From contig NZ_PTJS01000001.1 in the NCBI RefSeq assembly GCF_002941025.1, positions 5,709,472 to 5,773,471 of the forward strand: DNA of 64,000 nt, given 5' to 3'. This DNA is from Streptomyces sp. QL37. GTDB taxonomy: Bacteria > Actinomycetota > Actinomycetes > Streptomycetales > Streptomycetaceae. Both the position numbers and the translations under genes were made by a program. Below the pieces are notes generated by a model. That model did not search any database and was not told the DNA's origin. It saw only the letters and a program-made list of their open reading frames with translations. Shown in pieces: positions 14,881 through 23,846 of this stretch. The stretch's first letter is position 1. Every line of letters starts with the position of its first letter.

Positions 14881-16144
14881 CGACAGGCAGATGAACGACT
14901 TCGGTCCGCAGGACCTTCCGGAGCGGAGCGGGCCCCGCCACGCGGCGCCCAGGAAGTCACTCCTGACGAAGCTGCACATGCCCGCGGGCAAGAAGGCGTT
15001 CGCGCTCGCCGCGATGCCGACGGCCGTCTTCGTGGGCATGGGGCTCACCCCCAAACTGGCCATGGCCGACGACAACTCGGACATACCCTTCGCACCCGGG
15101 CCCTGTGTGACCCGCTCCGACGAGCCGGCCGAGTCGGAGGAACCGGAGACGGAGCCGACCCCGAGCGCCTCGCCGTCCGAAGACGCCGGCAAGGACGACG
15201 CCGACAAGGACGACACCGGCAAGGACGACGGGACCGCCACGCCGGCTCCCTCCGCGAGTGCGAGCGCGAGCGCGTCCGAGGACGAGAAGTCCACGGAGGC
15301 CTCCGCGGACAAGGCCGCCGCCTCAGCCTCCCCCACGCCCACGGAGTCGAAGAACCCCCTCGACCCGCTGGGTGTCGGTGACGCGCTCAAGGACCTCTTC
15401 GACGGACCGGACAAGGAGACGGCCGCGCCGTCCCCCAGCGCCACCACGGAGGCCCCGAAGCCGACGGAGAGCGCCACCACGAAGCCCGTCGAGAAGGCCA
15501 CGGACGCGGTGAAGGGCACGGTCGACGAGACCACCGACGCCATCCGTGACGCGGCCGAGAAGGCGGGCGAGGACGTCGAGGAGCTCGACGACGACGTCAA
15601 GGGCCTCGACCCGGTGAAGGACGAGGACATCCCGGACGGCGCCAAGGAGCGCTTCCCCTGCCCGACGGCCGACCCCGAGGCGCTCGCCGCGGCCGACCTG
15701 GAGGAGGGCCTCCCGCTGCTCCCGGACGACCCGTGGACGCTGGAGACCTCGAAGCTCACGCTCACCGGGCTCGACTACGCGGGCATCGTCGAGGTGAAGA
15801 CGTACAACGGCAGCGTCAAGAAGGTCCTGAAGTTCACCGCCGACACCATCGACATCAAGGACCTGCACCAGCTGACGAAGGGTCCTGCCGGCACCACCGG
15901 CCACGTCAAGGCGGAGGCGGGTTCCACCTCCACCATCCGCAACGGCCAGGTCACCATGTACACCGAGAGCCTGAAGGGCAACCTCTTCGGCCTCATCCCC
16001 GTCACCTTCAGCCCGGAGACCCCGCCGCCGCTGAACGTGCCCTTCGCCTTCTTCACCGACGCGACGGTGACCCAGGCCGGCCAGTTCGGCGGCTCGCTCA
16101 AGGTCCCCGGACTGCAGAACTACTTCACCGGCGGCAACAGCTAG
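14870..16144 (+). CDS. Acidic secreted protein with Ser/Pro/Thr-Asp linker, third gene of the DUF6230/DUF6114 cluster
   Basis: 424 residues from GTG 14870, chosen for GGAGG 4 nt upstream; GTG 14858 and ATG 14891 are alternatives. A long basic n-region precedes a signal-like helix (KAFALAAMPTAVFVGMGL) ending near KLAMADD. Residues about 65-270 are low-complexity, rich in Asp, Glu, Lys, Ser, Pro and Thr, probably extended across the wall. The C-terminal part (about 280-424) is a compact domain (LETSKLTLTGLDYAGIVEV; VTFSPETPPPLNVPFAFFTD). I do not recognise the family. Overlap with DUF6114 indicates a joint function at the cell surface. Confidence 0.78.
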   Translation: MRGDDRQMNDFGPQDLPERSGPRHAAPRKSLLTKLHMPAGKKAFALAAMPTAVFVGMGLTPKLAMADDNSDIPFAPGPCVTRSDEPAESEEPETEPTPSASPSEDAGKDDADKDDTGKDDGTATPAPSASASASASEDEKSTEASADKAAASASPTPTESKNPLDPLGVGDALKDLFDGPDKETAAPSPSATTEAPKPTESATTKPVEKATDAVKGTVDETTDAIRDAAEKAGEDVEELDDDVKGLDPVKDEDIPDGAKERFPCPTADPEALAAADLEEGLPLLPDDPWTLETSKLTLTGLDYAGIVEVKTYNGSVKKVLKFTADTIDIKDLHQLTKGPAGTTGHVKAEAGSTSTIRNGQVTMYTESLKGNLFGLIPVTFSPETPPPLNVPFAFFTDATVTQAGQFGGSLKVPGLQNYFTGGNS

Positions 16145-16174
16145 TCACAGACCCGTTCGGGAGCCGCACGACGA

Positions 16175-16215
16175 CCGTGGCCCGCACCCCGTGAGAACGG
16201 GGGTGCGGGCCACGG
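16175..16215. terminator. Bidirectional terminator between the DUF6230 cluster and pyk
   Basis: A 16-bp perfect stem (16175-16190 with 16200-16215) around a 9-nt loop between convergent genes; it can serve both directions. Confidence 0.8.
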
Positions 16216-16236
16216 CCGTCGGTGCCGTACGCGGCG

Positions 16237-17664
16237 TCAGGCCTGCTCGCCGCCCAGGTGGTGCACCCGGACCATGTTGGTGGTGCCGGGGACGCCGGGA
16301 GGCGAACCGGCCGTGATGACCATCGTGTCGCCGTCGCTGTAGCGGTTCAGCTTCAGCAGCTCCGCGTCCACCAGGTCGACCATGGCGTCCGTGTTGTCCA
16401 CGTGCGGCACGACGTAGGACTCGACGCCCCAGCTCAGCGCCAGCTGGCTGCGGGTGGACTCCTCCGTGGTGAAGGCCAGGATCGGCTGAGCCGTGCGGTA
16501 GCGGGAGAGACGGCGGGCCGTGTCACCGGACTTGGTGAAGGCCACCAGCGCCTTGCCGTCCAGGAAGTCCGCGATCTCGCAGGCCGCGCGGGCCACCGAA
16601 CCACCCTGCGTACGGGGCTTCTTGCCCGGCACCAGCGGCTGGAGGCCCTTGGACAGGAGCTCCTCCTCGGCGGCGACGACGATCTTCGCCATCGTCTTGA
16701 CCGTCTCGATCGGGTACGCGCCGACGGAGGACTCCGCCGACAGCATGACCGCGTCCGCTCCGTCCAGGATCGCGTTGGCGACGTCGGACGCCTCGGCGCG
16801 GGTCGGGCGCGAGTTGGTGATCATCGACTCCATCATCTGGGTCGCCACGATCACCGGCTTCGCGTTGCGGCGGCACAGCTCGATGAGGCGCTTCTGCACC
16901 ATCGGGACCTTCTCGAGCGGATACTCGACGGCGAGGTCACCACGGGCGACCATCACACCGTCGAAGGCGGCGACGACGCCCTCCATGTGCTCGACGGCCT
17001 GCGGCTTCTCGACCTTGGCGATGACGGGGACCCGGCGGCCCTCCTCGTCCATCACCTTGTGCACGTCCTTGACGTCCTCGGCGTCCCGCACGAAGGACAG
17101 CGCGACCAGGTCGCAGCCCATCCGCAGGGCGAACCGCAGGTCCTCGACATCCTTCTCGGACAGCGCGGGGACGTTGACCGCCGCACCGGGGAGGTTGATC
17201 CCCTTGTGGTCGGAGATGACACCGCCCTCGATGACGATGGTGGTGACCCGGGGGCCGTCGACCGAGACGACCTTCAGCTCGACGTTGCCGTCGTTGATCA
17301 GGATCGGGTCACCCTTGGCGACGTCGCCGGGCAGCCCCTTGTAGGTGGTGCCGCAGATGGACTTGTCGCCGGCGACGTCCTCCGAGGTGATGACGAACTC
17401 GTCCCCGCGGACCAGCTCGACAGGGCCCTCGGCGAACTTCCCGAGGCGGATCTTGGGGCCCTGGAGGTCGGCGAGCACGCCGACCGCACGGCCGGACTCG
17501 GCGGCGGCCTTGCGGACGCGGTCGTAACGGCCTTGGTGCTCCTCGTGGGATCCGTGACTGAAGTTGAAACGGGCCACGCTCATGCCGGCCTCGATCAGAG
17601 CGACGAGCTGCTCATGGGAGTCGACGGCGGGACCGAGGGTGCAGACGATTTTGGAACGGCGCAT
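16237..17664 (-). CDS. pyk: Pyruvate kinase
   Basis: 475 residues from ATG 17664 (MRRSKIVCTLGPAVDSHEQL). Converts phosphoenolpyruvate and ADP to pyruvate and ATP. Visible landmarks: RFNFSHGSHEEH, the catalytic-loop DLQGPKIRLG, GDPILINDGNVELKV, the Mg/K-binding IAKVEKPQAVEHME, GVMVARGDLAVEYPLEKVP, and VATQMMESMITNSRPTRAEA. Full length, so active. Downstream of ackA-pta on the same strand but with its own putative promoter (17672-17705), and part of a conserved Streptomyces overflow/glycolysis cluster. One of the two pyruvate kinases usual in the genus. Confidence 0.96.
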   Translation of the reverse strand: MRRSKIVCTLGPAVDSHEQLVALIEAGMSVARFNFSHGSHEEHQGRYDRVRKAAAESGRAVGVLADLQGPKIRLGKFAEGPVELVRGDEFVITSEDVAGDKSICGTTYKGLPGDVAKGDPILINDGNVELKVVSVDGPRVTTIVIEGGVISDHKGINLPGAAVNVPALSEKDVEDLRFALRMGCDLVALSFVRDAEDVKDVHKVMDEEGRRVPVIAKVEKPQAVEHMEGVVAAFDGVMVARGDLAVEYPLEKVPMVQKRLIELCRRNAKPVIVATQMMESMITNSRPTRAEASDVANAILDGADAVMLSAESSVGAYPIETVKTMAKIVVAAEEELLSKGLQPLVPGKKPRTQGGSVARAACEIADFLDGKALVAFTKSGDTARRLSRYRTAQPILAFTTEESTRSQLALSWGVESYVVPHVDNTDAMVDLVDAELLKLNRYSDGDTMVITAGSPPGVPGTTNMVRVHHLGGEQA

Positions 17665-17671
17665 GAGGCGG

Positions 17672-17705
17672 ATCCTATCGGTTTGTTTCACTGCGGAATA
17701 TTCCG
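17672..17705 (-). promoter_or_regulatory. Putative leaderless pyk promoter with CGGAATATTCCG palindrome
   Basis: CGGAATATTCCG at 17694-17705 is a perfect 12-bp palindrome, 30 bp upstream of pyk. A TAGGAT -10 box (complement of 17672-17677) sits 7 nt before the ATG with no clear ribosome site, so the mRNA may be leaderless. The palindrome would overlap the -35 region, as a regulator site might. Confidence 0.45.
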
Positions 17706-17738
17706 TCTGGTGGAAGATACAAAGGGGCGCGGCCCCGC

Positions 17739-18980
17739 TCAGTTGTGGACCAGGTCGAAGGTCTGGCCGGCGATCTCCAGCTCCTCGTCCGTAGGCACGA
17801 CGGCGACCGCCACGCGGGCGCCGTCGGGCGAGATCAGCCGCGGTTCGCCGGACCGTACGGCGTTGCGGCCGGCGTCCACGGCCAGGCCGAAGCCCTCCAG
17901 CCCCGCGAGCGCAGCCTCCCGCACCGGGGCCGAGTTCTCCCCGACCCCCGCCGTGAACACCACGGCGTCCACCCGGCCGAGGACCGCCGAATAGGCGCCG
18001 ATGTACTTCTTCAGCCGGTGGATGTAGACGTCGAACGCGAGCGCGGCACGCTCGTCGCCCTCGTCCACCCGGCGCCGGATCTCCCGCATGTCGTTGTCGC
18101 CGCAGAGGCCGACCAGGCCGCTCCTCTTGTTCAGCAGGACGTCGATCTCGTCCGCCGACATCCCGGCCACCCGCTTCAGGTGGAAGGTGACGGCCGGATC
18201 GATGTCCCCGGAACGCGTGCCCATGACCAGCCCCTCCAAGGGGGTCAGTCCCATCGACGTCTCCACGCACCGGCCGCCCGACACGGCGGAGGCCGAGGCG
18301 CCGTTCCCCAGGTGGAGCACGATGACGTTCACGTCGGCCACCGGGCGGCCCAGCAGTTCGGCCGTCCTGCGCGACACGTACGCGTGCGAGGTGCCGTGGA
18401 AGCCGTAGCGGCGGATCCGGTGCGCGTCGGCGGTCTCGACGTCGATCGCGTACCGCGCCGCGTACTCCGGAATCGTCGTGTGGAACGCCGTGTCGAAGAC
18501 CGCGACCTGCGGCAGGTCCGGGCGGAGCGCCTGCGCCGTACGGATCCCGGTGATGTTCGCCGGGTTGTGCAGCGGGGCGACGGGGACGAGCCGCTCGATC
18601 TCCTTCAGCACCTCGTCGGTGATCACGGTGGGCTCGCTGAACTTCAGCCCGCCGTGCACCACCCGGTGGCCGATCGCCGCCAGTTCGGGGGAGTCCAGCC
18701 CCAGCCCGTCGGCGGCCAGCTCGTCGGCCGCCGCCTTCAGGGCCTCGGAGTGGTCGGCGATCCTGCCGGTGCGCTCGCGCGGCTCCCCGCCCTTCAGCGG
18801 TGTGTGCACCAGCCGGGAGGAGGACTCGCCGATGCGCTCGACCAGGCCGGTGGCCAGCCTCGATCGGTCGCGCATGTCCAGCAGCTGGTACTTCACCGAC
18901 GAGGAGCCGGAGTTCAGCACGAGTACGCGGTGGGCGTCATTCATGGAGCGGGAGCCTTCGCTGGTCGGGTCGGTGGTCAT
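17739..18980 (-). CDS. ackA: Acetate kinase
   Basis: 413 residues. ATG 18980 is preferred because GAGGAG lies 8 nt upstream, overlapping the end of pta; family homology begins near MNDAHRVLVLNSGSSS (18944), so the first 12 residues are an extension. Interconverts acetyl phosphate/ADP and acetate/ATP. ASKHA-fold landmarks are NSGSSSVKYQLLD, GHRVVHGG, VFDTAFHTTIP, YGFHGTSHAYV, HLGNGASASAV, DTSMGLTPLEG-type (ETSMGLTPLEGLVMGTRSG) and FTAGVGENSAPVR. Translationally linked to pta; together they form the acetate overflow/assimilation pathway. Confidence 0.95.
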   Translation of the reverse strand: MTTDPTSEGSRSMNDAHRVLVLNSGSSSVKYQLLDMRDRSRLATGLVERIGESSSRLVHTPLKGGEPRERTGRIADHSEALKAAADELAADGLGLDSPELAAIGHRVVHGGLKFSEPTVITDEVLKEIERLVPVAPLHNPANITGIRTAQALRPDLPQVAVFDTAFHTTIPEYAARYAIDVETADAHRIRRYGFHGTSHAYVSRRTAELLGRPVADVNVIVLHLGNGASASAVSGGRCVETSMGLTPLEGLVMGTRSGDIDPAVTFHLKRVAGMSADEIDVLLNKRSGLVGLCGDNDMREIRRRVDEGDERAALAFDVYIHRLKKYIGAYSAVLGRVDAVVFTAGVGENSAPVREAALAGLEGFGLAVDAGRNAVRSGEPRLISPDGARVAVAVVPTDEELEIAGQTFDLVHN

Positions 18981-18985
18981 CGCGG

Positions 18986-21058
18986 TCACTCCTCGCCCTG
19001 CGCCTGGATCGCCGTGATGGCCACCGTGTTGACGATGTCCTGGACCAGCGCGCCGCGGGACAGGTCGTTGACCGGCTTGCGCAGCCCCTGGAGGACCGGG
19101 CCGACCGCGACAGCGCCCGCCGAACGCTGGACCGCCTTGTAGGTGTTGTTGCCGGTGTTGAGGTCCGGGAAGATCAGCACGGTCGCGCGGCCCGCCACCT
19201 CCGAGGCCGGCAGCTTGGTCGCGGCGACGGTCGGCTCGACCGCCGCGTCGTACTGGATCGGGCCCTCGATCCTCAGGTCCGGCCGTGAGGCGCGTACCCG
19301 CTCCGTCGCCTCACGCACCTTGTCGACGTCCGCGCCCGAGCCCGAGGTGCCTGTCGAGTACGAGAGCATCGCGATCCGGGGGTCCACGCCGAAGCGGGCG
19401 GCGGTGACCGCCGACTGCACCGCGATGTCCGAGAGCTGCTCCGCGTCCGGATCCGGGTTGACCGCGCAGTCGCCGTAGACCAGGACCTTGTCGGCGAGGC
19501 ACATGAAGAAGACCGAGGAGACGATCGAGGCGTCCGGCTTGGTCTTGATGATCTCGAAGGCCGGGCGGATCGTCGCCGCCGTGGAGTGCACCGAGCCGGA
19601 GACCATGCCGTCGGCCAGGCCCTCCTGGACCATCAGGGTGCCGAAGTAGTTGACGTCGGAGACGACGTCGTACGCCAGTTCCACCGTCACCCCCCGGTGT
19701 GCGCGCAGCGCGGCGTACCGCTCGGCGAAGCTCTGGCGCAGCTCGGAGGTCTGCGGGTCGACGAGCTGGGTCTCGGCGAGGTCGATGCCCAGGTCGGCGG
19801 CCTTCTTGCGGATGACGTCGGTGTCCCCGAGGAGGGTCAGGTCGCAGACGTCGCGGCGGAGCAGTACGTCGGCGGCGCGCAGGACGCGCTCCTCGGTGCC
19901 CTCGGGCAGGACGACGCGGCGCCGGTCGGAGCGGGCCTGCTCCAGCAGCTCGTGCTCGAACATCATCGGGGTGACCCGGCCGCTGCGGGCCACCGAGATC
20001 CGCTCCAGCAGGGCGCCGGTGTCCACGTGACGCTCGAAGAGGCCGAGGGCGGTCTCCGCCTTGCGGGGCGTCGCCGCGTTCAACTTCCCCTCCAGGGCGA
20101 AGAGTTCGCCTGCGGTGGGGAAGGATCCGCCGGCCACGGCGACGACCGGGGTGCCCGGCGCGAGGCGGGCCGCCAGCCGGAGTATCTCCTCGCCGGGGCG
20201 CTCGTTCAGGGTCAGCAGGACGCCCGCGATGGGCGGTGTGCCGGCGCTGTGCGCGGCGAGCGAGCCGATGACGAGGTCCGCGCGGTCGCCGGGGGTGACC
20301 ACCATGCAGCCCGGGGTCAGGGCCTTCAGGAGGTTCGGCAGCATGGCGCCGCCGAACACGAAGTCCAGCGCGTCCCGGGCCAGGCCCGAGTCGTCGCCGA
20401 GCAGAACCGTTCCGCCGAGGGCGGTGGTGATCTGGGCGACGGTGGGCGCGGAGAGAGCGGGATCGTCCGGGAGCACGGAGCAGGGGACCGGCAGCTGCGC
20501 CCGCAGCCGCTCGGCGATCTCCGTACGGTCCTCGGAGGCCACCCGGTTCACGATCATCGCCAGGACGTCGCAGCCGAGGCCGGCGTACGCCCGGTAGGCG
20601 TTGCGCGTCTCGGCCCGTACGGACTCGGCGTCCTGGTCCTTGCCGCCGACCACCGCGATCACCGAGGCGCCGAACTCGTTGGCGAGCCTCGCGTTCAGGG
20701 CCAGCTCGTCGGGGAGCTGGGTGGCGGCGAAGTCGCTGCCGAGGACCAGCACCACCTCGTAGTCACGGGCCACCTGGTGGAAACGCTCGACGAGCAGCGA
20801 GACCAGTTCGTCCGTCCCCCTCTCGGCCTGGACGGCGGACGCCTCCTGGTAGTCCAGCCCGAAGACCGTCTCCGCGCTCTGCGAGAGCCGGTAGCGGGCC
20901 CGCAGCAACTCGAACAGCCGGTCGGGCCCGTCATGGACGAGCGGCCGGAAGACACCGACCCGGTCGACCTGACGCGTCAGTAGCTCCATGACTCCCAGAT
21001 CGACGACCTGTCGGCCGTCTCCCCGGTCGATCCCGGTCACGTACACACTGCGCGCCAC
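18986..21058 (-). CDS. pta: Phosphate acetyltransferase, long multidomain form
   Basis: 690 residues from GTG 21058, chosen because GGGAG lies 7 nt upstream and homologues start at ARSVYVTGIDRGDG; ATG 21088 is an alternative. Interconverts acetyl-CoA and acetyl phosphate. Three domains: an N-terminal BioD/AAA_26-like domain (about 1-190) whose P-loop position reads DRGDGRQ and is degenerate, a central DRTGG domain (about 210-330), and the catalytic PTA_PTB domain (about 365-690; SGSVHSTAATIRPAFEIIKT, YGDCAVNPDPDAEQL, MLSYSTGTSG, NTGNNTYKAVQ). The stop is followed by ackA. Confidence 0.95.
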   Translation of the reverse strand: MARSVYVTGIDRGDGRQVVDLGVMELLTRQVDRVGVFRPLVHDGPDRLFELLRARYRLSQSAETVFGLDYQEASAVQAERGTDELVSLLVERFHQVARDYEVVLVLGSDFAATQLPDELALNARLANEFGASVIAVVGGKDQDAESVRAETRNAYRAYAGLGCDVLAMIVNRVASEDRTEIAERLRAQLPVPCSVLPDDPALSAPTVAQITTALGGTVLLGDDSGLARDALDFVFGGAMLPNLLKALTPGCMVVTPGDRADLVIGSLAAHSAGTPPIAGVLLTLNERPGEEILRLAARLAPGTPVVAVAGGSFPTAGELFALEGKLNAATPRKAETALGLFERHVDTGALLERISVARSGRVTPMMFEHELLEQARSDRRRVVLPEGTEERVLRAADVLLRRDVCDLTLLGDTDVIRKKAADLGIDLAETQLVDPQTSELRQSFAERYAALRAHRGVTVELAYDVVSDVNYFGTLMVQEGLADGMVSGSVHSTAATIRPAFEIIKTKPDASIVSSVFFMCLADKVLVYGDCAVNPDPDAEQLSDIAVQSAVTAARFGVDPRIAMLSYSTGTSGSGADVDKVREATERVRASRPDLRIEGPIQYDAAVEPTVAATKLPASEVAGRATVLIFPDLNTGNNTYKAVQRSAGAVAVGPVLQGLRKPVNDLSRGALVQDIVNTVAITAIQAQGEE

Positions 21059-21300
21059 GCGTGGTCTCCCGTCCTGTTTGGCTGGCATTGTCCCTTTGAC
21101 GATACCTACCGGTGCAGGTGAGCCGCCCGCCGGGCAGGGTGCCCGGGGAAGGGTGTTCCCGGACCCCGAACGGTCCCGCGGGCGAAGCCGGAAGCGCGGG
21201 GGCCCGTCGGGGCGTGGGACAATCGTCGTGGCTCACGGTACGGGGGTTTCTCGACGGGTCCCCGGAATGCATGGCACTAGCGAGCAGGAGACAGAGCAGG

Positions 21301-22326
21301 ATGCGCATCGGAATTCTCACCGCAGGCGGCGACTGCCCAGGCCTGAACGCTGTGATCCGGTCGGTCGTGCACCGCGCCGTGGTGGGCCACGGCGATGAGG
21401 TCATCGGCTTCGAGGACGGCTTCAAGGGGCTGCTCGACGGCCACTTCCGGCCCCTCGACCTGAACGCGGTCAGCGGCATCCTGGCCCGCGGCGGCACGAT
21501 CCTCGGCTCGGCGCGGCTGGAGCGCGACCGGCTGCGGGAGGCCGCCGAGAACTGCGCGGAGCTCTCCCTCCGTTACGGCATCGACGCGCTCATCCCGATC
21601 GGCGGCGAGGGCACGCTCACCGCGGCCCGCATGCTGTCCGACGCCGGCATGCCCGTCGTCGGTGTCCCGAAGACCATCGACAACGACATCTCCGCCACCG
21701 ACCGGACCTTCGGCTTCGACACCGCCGTGGGCGTCGCGACGGAGGCCATAGACCGGCTCAAGACCACCGCCGAATCGCACCAGCGGGTCATGGTCGTCGA
21801 GGTCATGGGCCGCCACGCGGGCTGGATCGCACTGGAGTCGGGCATGGCCGGCGGTGCCCACGGCATCTGCCTGCCGGAGCGGCCCTTCCAGGTCGACGAC
21901 CTGGTCAAGATGGTCGAGGAACGCTTCGCGCGCGGCAAGAAGTTCGCCGTCATCTGCGTCGCCGAGGGGGCCCACCCCGCCGAGGGCTCCATGACGTACG
22001 CCAAGGGAGAGATCGACCAGTTCGGCCACGAGCGCTTCCAGGGCATCGGCAACCGGCTGGCAGCCGAGCTCGAACGGCGGCTCGGCAAGGAGGCGCGACC
22101 GGTCATTCTCGGCCATGTGCAGCGCGGCGGCACGCCGACCGCGTACGACCGGGTGCTCGCGACCCGCTTCGGGTGGAACGCCGTGGAGGCCGTGCACCGC
22201 GGCGACTTCGGCCGTATGACGGCGCTGCGCGGGACCGAGATCGTGATGGCCCCGCTCGCGGACGCCGTGACCCGCCTGAAGACCGTCCCCAGCGACCGGA
22301 TGTACGAGGCCGAGTCGGTCTTCTGA
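21301..22326 (+). CDS. pfkA: ATP-dependent 6-phosphofructokinase
   Basis: 341 residues from ATG 21301, AGGAGA about 10 nt upstream. Phosphorylates fructose-6-phosphate at the committed glycolytic step. MRIGILTAGGDCPGLNAVIR is the ATP-grasping N-terminus, PKTIDNDI holds the catalytic Asp, and MGRHAGWIALESG, ERFQGIGNRL and GHVQRGGTPTAYDR form the substrate site. The phosphoryl-donor signature is G104 (GGEGT) with K124, the combination known for actinobacterial group III enzymes that use ATP although related to PPi-dependent ones. Divergent from pta. Confidence 0.95.
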   Translation: MRIGILTAGGDCPGLNAVIRSVVHRAVVGHGDEVIGFEDGFKGLLDGHFRPLDLNAVSGILARGGTILGSARLERDRLREAAENCAELSLRYGIDALIPIGGEGTLTAARMLSDAGMPVVGVPKTIDNDISATDRTFGFDTAVGVATEAIDRLKTTAESHQRVMVVEVMGRHAGWIALESGMAGGAHGICLPERPFQVDDLVKMVEERFARGKKFAVICVAEGAHPAEGSMTYAKGEIDQFGHERFQGIGNRLAAELERRLGKEARPVILGHVQRGGTPTAYDRVLATRFGWNAVEAVHRGDFGRMTALRGTEIVMAPLADAVTRLKTVPSDRMYEAESVF

Positions 22327-22336
22327 CGCCCCGCCG

Positions 22337-22364
22337 CCCCGGCCGGACCTCCGTCCGGCCGGGG
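22337..22364. terminator. Terminator between pfkA and the XRE regulator
   Basis: A 12-bp perfect stem (22337-22348 with 22353-22364), CTCC loop, then GCGTTCTCC. The genes converge here, so it may work in both directions. Confidence 0.8.
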
Positions 22365-22384
22365 GCGTTCTCCGCGTGCGCGGC

Positions 22385-23068
22385 TCAGATGCCCGCCGTA
22401 CGCCAGAACTCCTCGACCACCCGGTCCAGGAACTCCCGCCCCGCCTCGCCCGCCGTCCCGGCCCGGTCCCGGCCCGTGGTGTTCCAGCTGAGAGTCGACA
22501 CCATCAGCGACTGGTAGTCGGTGTGCAACTGCTCCAGTACGTCCTGGACCAGGATCCGGTCCAGCGGTACGAGCTTGTCCACCGGGCGTACGTACGCCTG
22601 CCAGCGGGTCGTGACCGCCCTGGTCAGCAGGCCGGCCAGCTCCTCGTTCCGGCCGGTCGCCGTCATGAACTGCGCCGCCGACATGTCCAGCGCGTCGCAG
22701 AGCGCCAGGGCCTGGCGCTCGTTGCCGCGCCAGCGGCCCGACTCCTCGATCCGCTGATACGCGGCGGCCGTCATCCCGAGCGTCCGCGCCAGATCGTCCA
22801 CCGCGACGTCCCGGGCCATCCGGTGCTCGCGCAAGGTGCTCGCGGCGGCCAGCAGTTCGCCCGGCGCGCACCACAGCACACCGGCCAGCGCCATCAGTTC
22901 GCGTTCGCCCGGCAGCGCCGTGCCGCGTTCCCAGGCCATCACGGTCTCGGCGGTTGTCCGAAGCCCGTACTGGGCGCCGAGCCCGTACGCAACATGTCCG
23001 GGAGCCATTCCCAGCGCCTCGCGCAGACGGCGCGCGGCGGGGGCGTTGAAGGGCGGGGTGGGGTGCAC
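22385..23068 (-). CDS. XRE-family helix-turn-helix DNA-binding protein
   Basis: 227 residues from GTG 23068. Two HTH-like segments: 1-80 (LREALGMAPGHVAYGLGAQY then TTAETVMAWERGTALPGERE), and 85-135 (MARDVAVDDLARTLGMTAAA then YQRIEESGRWRGNERQALAL). The C-terminal half (about 145-227) is helical and unrecognised. The second half has the layout of Cro/C1-type DNA-binding proteins of Streptomyces. No operon partner; downstream of a terminator. Targets unknown. Confidence 0.82.
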   Translation of the reverse strand: MHPTPPFNAPAARRLREALGMAPGHVAYGLGAQYGLRTTAETVMAWERGTALPGERELMALAGVLWCAPGELLAAASTLREHRMARDVAVDDLARTLGMTAAAYQRIEESGRWRGNERQALALCDALDMSAAQFMTATGRNEELAGLLTRAVTTRWQAYVRPVDKLVPLDRILVQDVLEQLHTDYQSLMVSTLSWNTTGRDRAGTAGEAGREFLDRVVEEFWRTAGI

Positions 23069-23171
23069 GGCCCCACCGTAGAAGGCCGGGAACCGCCTGG
23101 CTACAGGCTGTTCCTATCAGTTCACCCTTCGTATGATCCTCCTAGGGAGCCCCGGGGGGCGGGGCGGACCA

Positions 23172-23846
23172 TCAGCGGGTTTCGGCCACCCAGTGGTAGT
23201 GCAGCTCGGGCCGGCCGACCTGACCGTAGCTCGGCCGCCGCACGGCGCGGCCCACCGTCACCAGATGCTCCAGATAGCGGCGGGCGGTGATCCGGGAGAT
23301 TCCCAGCTCCTCCCCGGCGGCCGCCGCGGTCACCCCCTCCGGCGCCTCGCGCAGAGCCCCGGTCACCGCCTCCAGCGTCGGACCGCTCAGCCCCTTGGGC
23401 AGCGTGGCCGGGTCCGCGACCCGCAGCGCGCCCAGCGCCCGGTCCACCTCCTCCTGGCCGCTCGCCTCACCGGCCGCCGCACGGAATTCGGCGTACCGGA
23501 CGAGCCGGTCCCGGAGCGTGGGATAGGTGAACGGCTTCAGCACGTACTGCACGACGCCCAGCGACACGCCTTCCCGCACCACCGCCAGATCGCGCGCCGA
23601 CGTCACCGCGATGACATCCGCGCCGTGCCCCGCCGCCCGCAGTGAGCGCAGCAGCTGCAGACCGTGCCCGTCGGGCAGATAGAGGTCGAGCAGCAGCAGG
23701 TCGACCTCCGTCCGGTCCAGCGCCCGGGCGGCCTCCGCCCGGGAGTGGGCGACGGCGGCGACCTCGAAACCCGGCACCCGGCCCACGTACAGCTGATGGG
23801 CGTCCGCGGCCACCGGATCGTCCTCCACGACCAGCACCCGGATCAC
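23172..23846 (-). CDS. Response regulator, CitB/DcuR family
   Basis: 224 residues from GTG 23846. Receiver domain (1-120) with acidic pocket VVEDDP, phospho-acceptor Asp in LLLLDLYLPDGHG, and conserved Lys in YVLKPFTYP. A C-terminal HTH (about 155-215; GVTAAAAGEELGISRITARRYLEHLV) is typical of the CitB/DcuR class. The start overlaps the kinase stop by 4 nt (GTGA). It should activate or repress the divergently oriented dctA in response to C4-dicarboxylates or citrate; the ligand is inferred from family and neighbour. Confidence 0.91.
   Translation of the reverse strand: MIRVLVVEDDPVAADAHQLYVGRVPGFEVAAVAHSRAEAARALDRTEVDLLLLDLYLPDGHGLQLLRSLRAAGHGADVIAVTSARDLAVVREGVSLGVVQYVLKPFTYPTLRDRLVRYAEFRAAAGEASGQEEVDRALGALRVADPATLPKGLSGPTLEAVTGALREAPEGVTAAAAGEELGISRITARRYLEHLVTVGRAVRRPSYGQVGRPELHYHWVAETR

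Noticed and set aside
16222..17994. Long open frame (590 codons) on the plus strand across pyk
   Set aside because: Antisense shadow of pyk caused by GC-rich third positions; the minus strand carries a full-length, motif-complete pyruvate kinase.
18086..19142. Plus-strand open frames across ackA and pta
   Set aside because: Low-complexity antisense shadows; ackA and pta on the minus strand are complete and conserved.
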